Counted from the stretch's first letter, positions 31,336 to 38,475 are shown. The stretch is DNA of 64,000 nucleotides from BJGV01 sp965205785 (GCA_965205785.1 OZ242188.1:1860001-1924000), one strand, 5' to 3'. Numbers and translations are program-made. The notes: generated by a model from the letters alone, not told the origin.

Positions 31336-31937
31336 TTCGGCATCAAAAAGGATTCGGCAGTATTGGACTCTATGCTTCGATTGGTGTAGGAGTTCTGATC
31401 GTTCTGCTTATTGCTGCTGTTCTTTATTTTAAATCTCAGTCCGAGGCAAATTACCAAAAGTATGAACGTGTAAATACTACATTTGCCATTTTTAAAAAAC
31501 ATACTGAAGTTGCAAATGAAGCATATGAGGAAGCTTATGCGCTAGCTAGTGGTAGAGCTTTAGATTCTAAAAATAAGTGGGGTGATTGGTATGCTAAACA
31601 AGTTATTAATATTAGTAAGCGTGTTGTTGATCTTGAACGGATGCTCGATGAACGAAATAAAAGCCGTAGCAATCAAAGACAAATCCCGAAAGAGCCTGAC
31701 TGGTTTTCAGGGGTCGAATGTAGAAAACCAAGAAGTGAGACCGTTGGAGATTTATCAGGATATAGAGCTAGAACACTCGGAGCATGTGAAGAGCTCATTA
31801 GCAGCCTACAAAAAGGCGATAATCACAAGTCACATAGAGTTCTCAGAGAGCTTGCAGAGCCCTTCGCAAAACAAACCAAAGAATTAAAAGCAATAAAAGG
31901 AAGTTCGAGGGATATAGATTTAATAGAAGGAAATTAA
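31332..31937 (+). CDS. Inner-membrane spanin (Rz-like)
   Basis: The 201-residue protein has one N-terminal membrane anchor (about residues 12-31, ASIGVGVLIVLLIAAVLYF) followed by a long coiled-coil periplasmic part, the plan of an i-spanin. It overlaps the endolysin and contains a lipoprotein gene in another frame (31591-31887), which is diagnostic. With that partner it fuses inner and outer membranes to finish lysis. Confidence 0.8.
   Translation: MIRHQKGFGSIGLYASIGVGVLIVLLIAAVLYFKSQSEANYQKYERVNTTFAIFKKHTEVANEAYEEAYALASGRALDSKNKWGDWYAKQVINISKRVVDLERMLDERNKSRSNQRQIPKEPDWFSGVECRKPRSETVGDLSGYRARTLGACEELISSLQKGDNHKSHRVLRELAEPFAKQTKELKAIKGSSRDIDLIEGN
31591..31887 (+). CDS. Outer-membrane spanin lipoprotein (Rz1-like), embedded
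   Basis: In the +1 frame inside the i-spanin gene lies a 98-residue product with signal peptide MLNKLLILVSVLLILNGC, whose lipobox LNGC supplies the lipidated cysteine. ATG 31591 is preferred, with GGGGTG upstream; GTG 31582 is the alternative. The embedded architecture is that of lambda Rz/Rz1. The mature part is about 80 residues, longer than lambda Rz1. Confidence 0.82.
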   Translation: MLNKLLILVSVLLILNGCSMNEIKAVAIKDKSRKSLTGFQGSNVENQEVRPLEIYQDIELEHSEHVKSSLAAYKKAIITSHIEFSESLQSPSQNKPKN

Positions 31938-31941
31938 GTAC

Positions 31942-32194
31942 AATCGAATTGACGCCCGCCATTCCCTAGCTACTACTTACTTGCCGCATTTTTTATTCAG
32001 AGGCTTGGGTGTTGATCGAGTGTGGCTTTTTACAGGAACACTCTTTGGCCCAGGCTTCGCACCAGTCCTCGTGGGACGGCATACGGTTTTAGGTTTTGTC
32101 GCCATTTAAATCACCTCCTTTCAGGGCTTTATTGCCCCGCGGCTAAAGGGCTACCTGATAACTTGGTGAAAAAATAGCGAGCGTCAATTCGATT
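31942..32194. repeat. 14-bp perfect inverted repeat flanking a small gene
   Basis: AATCGAATTGACGC (31942-31955) is exactly inverted at 32181-32194. The 253-bp segment contains one 42-codon gene. The repeats could be ends of a tiny mobile cassette, paired recombination or binding sites, or a long-range hairpin. Confidence 0.6.
31977..32105 (-). CDS. 42-residue basic protein with ideal ribosome site
   Basis: ATG at 32105 is preceded by AAAGGAGGTGA, a nearly full anti-16S match, 5 bases away, so strong translation is expected. The product starts MATKPKTVCRPTRTGAKPGP and is rich in Lys, Pro, Thr and Arg with two cysteines. It is transcribed opposite to the late genes inside the inverted repeat, as a 'moron' would be. 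Similar short basic proteins occur at phage ends; role unknown. Confidence 0.6.
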   Translation of the reverse strand: MATKPKTVCRPTRTGAKPGPKSVPVKSHTRSTPKPLNKKCGK

Positions 32195-32260
32195 ATATTA
32201 AGTACCTTCTACAAAATGCAAATAATGAGACCACTTCTAATTACATGAACGGAACTTTAA

Positions 32261-32587
32261 TTAAGCTACCTTGGCATACTGATCTTCATTAGATTCAAAT
32301 ATTATAGGATCTACTTTAATTGTTTTAGCTCTATCTTCTATAGTACTCATATCGTACTGAAGCTGTAGCCTCATCCATCCATCAGGTGTTCCACCAAATG
32401 CTTTTGCAAGCCGAATAGACATATCAATAGATAAGTTAGCCTTTTCATTTACAAGATTATTGAGTGCTTGTCTCGATACGCCGAGTTTCTTTGCTGCTTC
32501 AGTAACACTCAGATTAGCAGGCTCCAAGCAGCCAACCCGAACCGATAACCCCGGATGGGGCGGGTTCTTCATTATTAGTGCGTCCAT
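32261..32587 (-). CDS. higA: HigA-family antitoxin
   Basis: The 108-residue XRE-type protein opens with the HigA hallmark (NPPHPGLSVRVGCLEP) and HTH LSVTEAAKKLGVSRQALNNLVN, then WMRLQLQYD. HigA binds and neutralises HigB and represses the operon. It lies 27 bases downstream of higB with GGAGG before its ATG. The toxin-first gene order is that of higBA loci. Confidence 0.9.
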   Translation of the reverse strand: MDALIMKNPPHPGLSVRVGCLEPANLSVTEAAKKLGVSRQALNNLVNEKANLSIDMSIRLAKAFGGTPDGWMRLQLQYDMSTIEDRAKTIKVDPIIFESNEDQYAKVA

Positions 32588-32614
32588 TGTTACTACCCTC
32601 CATTATAATTATCC

Positions 32615-32899
32615 TCAATGATAATCTTCAAAATTTACATCAAATGCTTGTTGTTTTTTTTCTTCAAATTTAAAAGTGATTCTCCAGTTTCCTTTTACAG
32701 TAACAGCCCATTCTCCTTTACGTTTACCAACTAATTGATGAAGTTTAAAAGAAAAAATATTCATGTCTTCTATAGATTCTGACTGATTCAATTGAGCCAA
32801 TATGATCTTAATCCTAGCTTTCATATCGGCTGGTAAGCCTTTTGAATCGTCTTTTTCAAAAAACTTCTTTAGCCCCTTATGTTTTATGCTTGTTATCAT
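32615..32899 (-). CDS. higB: HigB-family toxin (RelE fold mRNA interferase)
   Basis: The 94-residue toxin is predicted to cleave mRNA on the ribosome. It has the HigB pattern: HKGLKKFFEKDDSKGLPADMKARIKIILAQL, LHQLVGKRKGEWAVTVKGNWRITFKF, ending VNFEDYH. ATG 32899 is used rather than an upstream start because the promoter ends there. The pair lies beside attR, so it probably stabilises the prophage in the host (inference). Confidence 0.9.
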   Translation of the reverse strand: MITSIKHKGLKKFFEKDDSKGLPADMKARIKIILAQLNQSESIEDMNIFSFKLHQLVGKRKGEWAVTVKGNWRITFKFEEKKQQAFDVNFEDYH

Positions 32900-32906
32900 A
32901 AGTATA

Positions 32907-32935
32907 ATTATATAGTGACGAGCGTCACTTGTCAA
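32907..32935 (-). promoter_or_regulatory. Consensus higBA promoter with operator in the spacer
   Basis: On the minus strand TTGACA (32930-32935), exactly 17 bases, TATAAT (32907-32912): both boxes are perfect sigma-70 matches. The spacer contains the perfect 7-2-7 palindrome AGTGACG-CT-CGTCACT (32914-32929), so bound HigA would block polymerase. The predicted start is at about 32900, giving a leaderless higB message. Confidence 0.85.
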
Positions 32936-32963
32936 GTAAGGCAACCAAAAGAATACGTAAATC

Positions 32964-32984
32964 TTGACCAGTTTTTGACCAGTT
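32964..32984 (+). repeat. Two TTGACCAGTT repeats, possible integrase arm sites
   Basis: TTGACCAGTT occurs at 32964-32973 and 32975-32984, an 11-bp period. It lies about 90 bp from the attachment core, where tyrosine integrases use arm-type sites. The assignment is by position only. Confidence 0.45.
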
Positions 32985-33072
32985 ACTAGAGGGAATTACT
33001 GGTATCTAATGTGAAACATATAATTTATTATTGTTTTAAATCAATGTATAATCGCATTGACAAGGGATCATG

Positions 33073-33135
33073 AAGGGACTTAAAATCCCTCGAGCTTAAT
33101 CGCTCATGCCGGTTCGATTCCGGCTCCGGGCACCA
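33073..33135 (+). other. attR: 3' part of a tRNA-Leu(UAA) gene
   Basis: The stretch matches the anticodon arm (AAGGGAC-TTAAAAT-CCCT, anticodon UAA), variable arm, T arm (GCCGG-TTCGATT-CCGGC) and acceptor end (CTCCGGGCACCA) of a bacterial tRNA-Leu. The 5' half (acceptor 5' strand and D arm) is absent. This is the usual duplicated 3' end left by integration into a tRNA gene. The intact gene should lie at the prophage left end, outside the window. Confidence 0.9.
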
Positions 33136-33247
33136 AATAAGGATAAAATAAGTAATTTCATTCAAATAGTTAATTATTAGATCTATTTTCAATCGTGGTA
33201 CTTATGTGGTACTTTCTTTGGAGATATCGTTCGAAAGGCTATTTAAT

Positions 33248-33373
33248 TTGAGTATTCGATATACCTATTTACGAGGTAATAATTATTACTATCAGAGAAA
33301 AATACCTCGGGACTTGCTCTGTCATTTTGCTGGTTCCACCCATATCAAGATCAAGCTCAACAATGATAATTTA
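33248..33373 (+). pseudogene. Truncated N-terminus of a tyrosine integrase
   Basis: From TTG 33248 the frame reads SIRYTYLRGNNYYYQRKIPRDLLCHF, the N-terminal pattern (RGNxYYxRRxIPxDL) of DUF6538-type phage integrases. It is cut at 33374 by the transposon end, and no integrase sequence resumes after 36288. It lies 110 bp after the tRNA 3' end, the normal int position of a second, older element in the same site. Confidence 0.7.
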
Positions 33374-33399
33374 GGGAATTATATACTTATTGCCCCTAA
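33374..33399 (+). repeat. Transposon left inverted repeat
   Basis: The 26-bp end starts GGGAATTATATACTT and ends TTGCCCCTAA. It is the inverse of 36263-36288 except for one base (33390). Confidence 0.9.
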
Positions 33400-33404
33400 G
33401 TTTC

Positions 33405-33566
33405 TTAGTGTTCTGATAATTCAATGGTTTTTAAATCCAGTTCATACTTGACCTCAAGCTCTTTTTTGTTTGGCTGGTGGTCAGGCTTCTTGGATGGTTT
33501 TTCAGGCTTAAAGTTACCTACTTTCTTAACCAGTCGGGTCAGGTTATTCAGGTCTTTGTCTTTCAT
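33405..33566 (-). CDS. 53-residue passenger protein of the transposon
   Basis: ATG at 33566 has TTAGGAGT 5-6 bases upstream. The product (MKDKDLNNLTRLVKKVGNFK) has a basic helical N-terminus, a proline/lysine linker (PEKPSKKPDHQPNKK) and an acidic end, and stops 5 bases from the left inverted repeat. It is the last gene of the tnp-M-R operon and could be an accessory to either system; no family recognised. Confidence 0.6.
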   Translation of the reverse strand: MKDKDLNNLTRLVKKVGNFKPEKPSKKPDHQPNKKELEVKYELDLKTIELSEH

Positions 33567-33619
33567 GAACGACTCCTAATCATCTTTATGTTTGTTAAAA
33601 GTTTTAAGTTATTTTCAGT

Positions 33620-34285
33620 TCATTTTGGAATACCATTCTTTAAAGCCGACTCACAATATTGAAGTATTTTGCCTGCTTTCATGTATGGTCTATCCTCTGC
33701 GGCTATTTCAGCCGCTGCATAGTACAGATCATGTAATGCAGTGGCTGAGCCTGTTGCCAATTCGTAAAATGAAGCCCCATCTATCTCATAGACTTTCCTG
33801 TTTGTGCTAATTTTCTTCTTATACCTTATAGGTTTTTTAGGAATAATAAATACAAGATAAGCCGTCCAATTTCCTTGTTTTTGGCGGACGGCAGTATCTA
33901 AATCCTCAACCGTTTTTTCACGGCTGGTTGAATTTACGGTGTTATGTTTGTTTTTAACTTCAGCAAGAATCTGCCTGCTTACACACTCCAAATCGTATCC
34001 AGCGTCATGATTTATAAACCCATCAACACAACCTAGTATTTTCTGGTAAAAGTCTCCTACAGCACTGGAAATACCAGAGGATGCGGACGTAATTTCTTGA
34101 ATACTAGAAAGCGTATTCTTGCTTATATCATCAATGCTAGCAGCTAGTACCAGGGATGAAAACGGGTCTATTACATTATACCTGATGCGTGTTGCTGCCT
34201 TGCTTTTTGCATCTTGGGCACGTTGTAACATATTTAATACCGCATTCCTTAAGCTATCATCATCAATCCATGAAAGTTTATTCAT
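33620..34285 (-). CDS. Eco47II-type restriction endonuclease
   Basis: The 221-residue protein fits the RE_Eco47II family, whose known members cut GGNCC: NAVLNMLQRAQDAKSKAATRIRYNVIDPFSS at the N-terminus and the PD-(D/E)xK core GYDLECVSRQILAEVKNKHNT. Cut specificity here is inferred from the family. The start overlaps the methyltransferase stop (TAATG), so it is translated after M. The frame is intact though M is broken. Confidence 0.82.
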   Translation of the reverse strand: MNKLSWIDDDSLRNAVLNMLQRAQDAKSKAATRIRYNVIDPFSSLVLAASIDDISKNTLSSIQEITSASSGISSAVGDFYQKILGCVDGFINHDAGYDLECVSRQILAEVKNKHNTVNSTSREKTVEDLDTAVRQKQGNWTAYLVFIIPKKPIRYKKKISTNRKVYEIDGASFYELATGSATALHDLYYAAAEIAAEDRPYMKAGKILQYCESALKNGIPK

Positions 34286-35270
34286 TAGCTTAATATATCC
34301 GCTATAAAACGACCTATTGCTTCGCCCATCCTGACCGGCACAGCATTGCCTATCTGCTTGTATTGTGAAGATATGCTCCCTTTAAATTGCCATCTGTCAG
34401 GGAAAGTCTGAAGCCTTGCACTCTCTCGTAAAGTAAGTGGTCTAGTTTCGCTCGGATGGCATCGTTCAGTTTGTTTCTGAGCCGGTGAACACAAGATTGT
34501 CAATGATGGCTTATCCCATGCCAACCTCCTTGCCATACCCCTGCGGCCTCCCATCGCACTATTATGGCCATAGGCAGTACCCATGTACTCGCGTTGAACA
34601 TGATCCGGCAGATCAACCCAACACCCTCCTTCTGGCACCATTTCCAGAACCCTACGTTTGTATTCCGGATACTTTGAGCCGTCTGATAAGGGGCAATCTT
34701 TTAATGCTTCACGTAAGTTTACAGGTGCACCGGATGGCTTGGGAAAGTCCGGAAACAATAACCCAAGGTCTTTCCTGATTCCTATAATTAGCAGCCTTTT
34801 ACGATTCTGTGGCACGCTGTAATCAATTGCTGCTATCATTTTAGTAAAAATCTCATATCCACAATTTTGCAGGCCTGCAATAATTTCTTTTAAAGTCTCC
34901 CCTTTTCTGTGGCTGGACAATCCTGGCACATTTTCAGCCACTACCACCTTTGGTCTTAGGGAACCAACACATCTGAACATCTCAAAAACCAAACCGCCTC
35001 GGGGTCATCAAACCCCAACCCTTTGCCTGCGTAAGAAAACGCCTGACAAGGGAATCCGCCCGATACAATATCAACCCCGGTAAATGCATCCCAATTCATG
35101 TTCTCAACATGGTTTTGAATTACATTCCAGTCCGGGCGGTTATGCCTTAATGTGCGTACTGAGTCTTTGTCACACTCAACAAGCCCGATAGTATTTAGCC
35201 CTGCACTTTTAAACCCTAAGGCCAATCCTCCGGCACCTGCGAATAATTCCAGAACAGACAGATTGCTCAT
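34285..35270 (-). pseudogene. C5-cytosine DNA methyltransferase, one-base frameshift
   Basis: The two frames together would give a protein of about 328 residues with C5-methyltransferase motifs in order: I (LELFAGAGGLALGF), IV (GGFPCQAFSYAG, catalytic Cys about residue 75), VI (VVAENVPGL), VIII (QNRKRLLIIG) and X (QIGNAVPVRMGEA). After residue 90 (GLGFDDP) the frame changes at a run of four C on the coding strand (35001-35004). Adding one C restores DDPRGGLVFEMF. ATG 35270 overlaps the transposase stop (ATGA). It should protect DNA against the adjacent endonuclease. Real mutation, assembly error or programmed slippage cannot be told apart here. Confidence 0.85.
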
Positions 35271-36199
35271 GCAATCAGGTTTTTGTAAGTTAATCTTTTG
35301 CCCGCACTGGCAACACATACAGACTTGATCCGGTCGACAGTGTCAATCGTGCAATTGCCATCATTCAGCCGGAAGGTAAACTCATTCACATACCGTTTTA
35401 GATGCTTAGCACTGAAATGATGAAAGGTGCCGTTATAGCCACGCTTCAGAACCGCCCACACGCTCTCTATGCCATTGGTATGAGCCATACCACTCACATA
35501 CTCTCTGGCTGAATGATTAACGCTCTGATGCCGGTAAAAGATATTGTTTAGTCCACAATAGCCCCTGTGGTCATCGGTGTATAACTGTGTGCCAACCTGA
35601 ACATTGGCATGAATAGCCCCTTGAAGAGTCTTCTGGCTGACGTTAGCAACTGGCATAGCTTTAACTTTACCTCCACGCTCACGCATACCTAATACGGCGG
35701 CTTTACCAACCGAACCCCGACCTGCCTTCAGTCTCTTATCAGCGTGCTTGTTTATCTCTTTACCGCCAATATAAGTTTCATCAATTTCAACTACACCGCT
35801 TAGCAGGCTGTCATTAGTGTGGCATGACTCCCTGATACGTTGCAGCAAGAACCATGCTGTCTTCTGAGTAACATCCAACTCTTTGGATAACTGTAAGCTG
35901 GAGATCCCCTTACGAGCAGTTACTACTATATACATTGCAAACAGCCATTTATGCAATGGTAGCCTTGAGTTTTCGAATATGGTGCCTGTTCTCACAGAGA
36001 AATCTTTCGCACAATCCCCACATCTGTGTCCGTCACGATTCTTTCTGAAATAAGTTTTAACGCTACCACAAGCAGGGCATACCGGCGTATCGCCCCAGAT
36101 TTGTTTTTCTATAAATACTCTCGCCGATTCCTCATCAGGAAATAATTTCATAAACGAATATACTGATAGAGTATTGGCTTTTTGTTTAGTAGTTTTCAT
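35267..36199 (-). CDS. IS1595-family transposase (ISXO2-like)
   Basis: The 310-residue enzyme has an N-terminal zinc ribbon (CPACGS...CGDC, about residues 38-60), a helix-turn-helix (ISSLQLSKELDVTQKTAWFLLQR), and the catalytic domain with acidic residues in EIDETYIGGKE and YTDDHRGY followed by the HTNGIESVWAVLKRGYNG segment. These are the marks of IS1595-family transposases. It is the first gene of the transposon operon and overlaps M. Confidence 0.93.
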   Translation of the reverse strand: MKTTKQKANTLSVYSFMKLFPDEESARVFIEKQIWGDTPVCPACGSVKTYFRKNRDGHRCGDCAKDFSVRTGTIFENSRLPLHKWLFAMYIVVTARKGISSLQLSKELDVTQKTAWFLLQRIRESCHTNDSLLSGVVEIDETYIGGKEINKHADKRLKAGRGSVGKAAVLGMRERGGKVKAMPVANVSQKTLQGAIHANVQVGTQLYTDDHRGYCGLNNIFYRHQSVNHSAREYVSGMAHTNGIESVWAVLKRGYNGTFHHFSAKHLKRYVNEFTFRLNDGNCTIDTVDRIKSVCVASAGKRLTYKNLIA

Positions 36200-36206
36200 A
36201 AGAAAA

Positions 36207-36235
36207 ATTTTATACTATATGCCCCTAGAAGTCAA
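36207..36235 (-). promoter_or_regulatory. Transposon promoter with an end-like sequence in the spacer
   Basis: Minus strand TTGACT (36230-36235), 17 bases, TAAAAT (36207-36212), 7 bases before the transposase ATG. The spacer region (36211-36227) repeats the inner part of the inverted repeats with few changes (TATACT-n3-TGCCCCTA), so transposase might bind it and repress itself. Confidence 0.7.
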
Positions 36236-36262
36236 GTATTTATTGTGAATTTTTTAAAAAAA

Positions 36263-36288
36263 TTAGGGGCAACAAGTATATAATTCCC
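36263..36288 (+). repeat. Transposon right inverted repeat
   Basis: The 26-bp end reads TTAGGGGCAACAAGTATA onward and is the inverse of 33374-33399 with one mismatch. Confidence 0.9.
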
Positions 36289-36384
36289 AAATTTAAAGTA
36301 TCGAAAAGAAGTGCAGTAGGATAAGAATAATTAAGCAAAATATTGTTATTTAATTTGCTGTAGTTGCCAAATTTGGAATAGATT

Positions 36385-36780
36385 ATGAAAAAAATAGTGA
36401 ATTTGTCATTCGTCTCAGCCTTTATTATATGTTTGATGTCTTCATGTGTTACAGCCCCACCCAGGTCTAGTCAGAGTGCCTTTAAGTTAATCCAAGAAGG
36501 TCATATTCCCATTAAAAATGTACAGGCTTTTACTGATTGCTTAATGGATGGATTTGATGTGGCATCCTTTGTTCTTACAACTGCTAGTGTTAGACAGCAA
36601 CGACGTGTAGAGGGATATCGTGTAGAAATTGTAACAAATTCCGCAGTTCTCATTAGTGCTGATGTATTTGATACCGGTTACGTTAAACTATTTGAAAGTG
36701 AGGTTGCAGCATTGGTTCCAACAACAGAAGAACGAAATATATTTGCTGAATGCCTGAAGAAGTTTCAAGCTATGAACTAA
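36385..36780 (+). CDS. Putative lipoprotein of unknown function
   Basis: The 131-residue product has a lipoprotein signal (MKKIVNLSFVSAFIICLMSSC, lipobox MSSC) and a mature domain of about 110 residues containing FTDCLMDGFDVA and AECLKKF, whose cysteines may pair. It stands alone between the transposon and another small lipoprotein. Family not recognised. Confidence 0.7.
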   Translation: MKKIVNLSFVSAFIICLMSSCVTAPPRSSQSAFKLIQEGHIPIKNVQAFTDCLMDGFDVASFVLTTASVRQQRRVEGYRVEIVTNSAVLISADVFDTGYVKLFESEVAALVPTTEERNIFAECLKKFQAMN

Positions 36781-37026
36781 TTAGCTTTTAGATAATAATA
36801 TTCATGAGAATAGGATTTTTTAAAAAACAAAATACAGTATAAATAACCTTCTATTCCAACTGTTTTTCGACTATATGCTGTGGTACTCTAAAGTTGCTTA
36901 GCAAGAATGGAGGCGGAGCTGATCAAGATCTTTGAGTAGTTTGTTCTGCTTCTTGGTACAAGCAAATGAGAATGTAATAATATTAATACATTTAAATTTG
37001 TGACAATTATCCGGAGAAATTTTATT

Positions 37027-37215
37027 ATGAAAGCAGGAAAACGTCTGGTTCATTTAATAATTATCTTTACCATGATCCCAATGTTATCAGGTTGCTGGTT
37101 TTTACTGGGTGCGGCTGGCGGAGGCGCTGGTGCATATATGGCTAGGGATAAGGGGTATAAAGTACAAAACCCGGTAGTTAAACCGGAGGAAGGTAAAAAA
37201 GAAGGATCGAAGTAG
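37027..37215 (+). CDS. Small YMGG-like lipoprotein
   Basis: The 62-residue product has a lipobox (MLSGC) after a typical signal, then a glycine-rich hydrophobic stretch (FLLGAAGGGAGAYMARDKGY) and a lysine-rich end. ATG 37027 is chosen, with CCGGAG upstream, since it gives a normal signal peptide; an in-frame ATG 37000 is less suited. Function unknown. Confidence 0.65.
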   Translation: MKAGKRLVHLIIIFTMIPMLSGCWFLLGAAGGGAGAYMARDKGYKVQNPVVKPEEGKKEGSK

Positions 37216-37238
37216 TTTTCATTCTAGTCAGAATTTTA

Positions 37239-37751
37239 TTATGATTTAATTCTTTTTGCTCTCCAGTATCTGGGGTTCCAGTAGTTACTATCTAATCTAG
37301 AGATTATTACGCCCTGACTTGTTGATGCATGTAAAAATTTCCCATGCTCTAAATAAATACCAACATGTCTTTTGAGCTTGCCAGTTTTAAAAAATACTAA
37401 GTCCCCTGCCTGTAATTGGTTTCTTTCAATATTTCTTCCCGTAGCTACCTGTAAATGAGTTGTCCTTGGCAGGATTATTTTTAGTTTTGATTTGAATGTG
37501 ACAAAGACAAAGCCAGAGCAATCGATACCATTTTTATTTAAACCGCCAAGTTTATATCTGGTTCCTCTCCACTGAGAATATTGTGCATAAAGCTTTTTCT
37601 TGATTGACTCGGTATAGGCATCTTCAGTTTGCGTAGGGTAGAGGCTTCTATCAGGCGTAAAGCTACACCCGGTAAATACAAAAATCAAAGATATGATGAT
37701 CCAGATTCTGTCAGCCATTAATTTTGTAATATTTAGATTAACTCTGGACAT
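37239..37751 (-). CDS. NlpC/P60 lipoprotein, peptidoglycan endopeptidase
   Basis: The product of up to 170 residues has a lipoprotein signal ending FTGC and an NlpC/P60 domain with catalytic Cys in GIDCSGF, His in KRHVGIYL and a third residue in FLHAST. Such enzymes cut D-glutamyl-diaminopimelate bonds in the wall, like Spr/MepS. The start may be ATG 37718 (MADRIW), which gives a more normal signal. It overlaps the NTF2-like gene's end, so the two are co-transcribed. Confidence 0.85.
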   Translation of the reverse strand: MSRVNLNITKLMADRIWIIISLIFVFTGCSFTPDRSLYPTQTEDAYTESIKKKLYAQYSQWRGTRYKLGGLNKNGIDCSGFVFVTFKSKLKIILPRTTHLQVATGRNIERNQLQAGDLVFFKTGKLKRHVGIYLEHGKFLHASTSQGVIISRLDSNYWNPRYWRAKRIKS

Positions 37752-38088
37752 TTCCCTTGGTATCTTGACTGAAAATGTTTACCCATTTATCGAAACGACG
37801 TGCCCAGATAGAAGTTATATAAAATAAGTTTTGAGAGTCTTGTACTTCATTCTTTAAAAATATTGCAGTTGCCGAGTAAGTAAGACTTACAATTTCAGGC
37901 CCAAGCTGTAATAACCGTACGGAGCCAATTTTATAGCTTGAAATAACAGGGCCATTCCTAAGCTGTGCTAAGTGGTCTTCTTTAGTACTGAAACCATCTT
38001 CATAGACACCCAAGAAATCGTCTGAGAGAAGACGTGCTTCGGCATTTACATCGCCATTCTTTAGAGCTTCCCAGACCTGTTTTTCCAA
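37738..38088 (-). CDS. NTF2-like protein, DUF4440
   Basis: The 116-residue protein has the SnoaL/DUF4440 pattern: MEKQVWEALKNGDVNAEARLLSDDFLGV, then SSYKIGSVRLLQLGPEIVSLTYSA and IWARRFDKWVNIFSQDT. NTF2-like cups bind small ligands, but no substrate can be named. It overlaps the NlpC gene by 14 bases. Confidence 0.75.
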   Translation of the reverse strand: MEKQVWEALKNGDVNAEARLLSDDFLGVYEDGFSTKEDHLAQLRNGPVISSYKIGSVRLLQLGPEIVSLTYSATAIFLKNEVQDSQNLFYITSIWARRFDKWVNIFSQDTKGNVQS

Positions 38089-38475
38089 TGCTACGAAAAA
38101 GTTAAGATCATATTCCAGAGTACTTCCTTGGTCGTTACATCGTGTAAAAATTAGTATGCATATCTAAACTAAACAATCGTTCAATTTTGGCATGCACAAA
38201 TCATAACCTATTATTAGCTAAAATTATTTTGATTAGACATAAAATTTATATTAGAGTTCGATAAAATATAGACAGAATAGTTTGTTTGATGTATGTTTCT
38301 ATGCAGAACGTCTGTATTTTAATATTTCCGTTCTCTTATGTATTTTTAATTGTAAAGTAGGATCAATAACAACGCTGAAATTTAGCGTTTCTTTACTGTT
38401 ACAGCTGTAGAATTACATTACAGATTTATGTATTTAAGTTTGTTCTACTTAACTCTCAGGGAGGAGTAACACATT
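38089..38475. other. Intergenic region upstream of first urtA
   Basis: This 387-bp AT-rich stretch has no gene. It contains a hairpin AACGCT-n7-AGCGTT plus T-rich tail (38371-38395), then the repeat start at 38393, with a palindrome TACAGCTGTA (38400-38409) and AGGGAGGAG before the ATG. The urt promoter should lie here; I find no clear sigma-70 or sigma-54 match. Confidence 0.5.

Larger units (their letters stand above)
1..33135. mobile_element. Temperate siphophage prophage, right part (left end outside window)
   Basis: A continuous set of phage genes runs from the left edge to a tRNA-Leu 3' fragment at 33073-33135. The order is immunity region, early regulators, replication, Q-like protein, terminase, HK97-type capsid, long-tail genes with tape measure and tip protein, lysis cassette and toxin-antitoxin pair. 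Tail chaperone, tape measure and tube genes without sheath genes indicate a siphovirus. No integrase is present, so int and attL are inferred to lie left of position 1. All major structural and lysis genes seen here are open, so the prophage may be functional. Confidence 0.95.
33374..36288. mobile_element. IS1595-family transposon carrying a restriction-modification operon
   Basis: The element is 2915 bp, bounded by 26-bp inverted repeats with one mismatch (33374-33399 and 36263-36288). It encodes, right to left, an IS1595-type transposase, a C5-cytosine methyltransferase (frameshifted), an Eco47II-type endonuclease and a 53-codon protein. IS1595-family elements are known to carry passenger genes. 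Flanking octamers (ATAATTTA and AAATTTAA) are AT-rich but not identical, so the target duplication is not clean. Confidence 0.88.

Noticed and set aside
33060..33135. A complete functional tRNA gene
   Set aside because: The 5' acceptor strand and D arm are missing; only the 3' part from the anticodon arm is present, as expected for attR.
33366..36296. A clean 8-bp target duplication for the transposon
   Set aside because: Flanking octamers ATAATTTA and AAATTTAA share only a shifted AATTTA; not a true direct repeat, and the integrase does not resume after the right end.
38089..38475. Sigma-54 promoter for the urea transporter
   Set aside because: TGGCATG occurs near 38189 but no GC element follows at the needed 10-bp distance.
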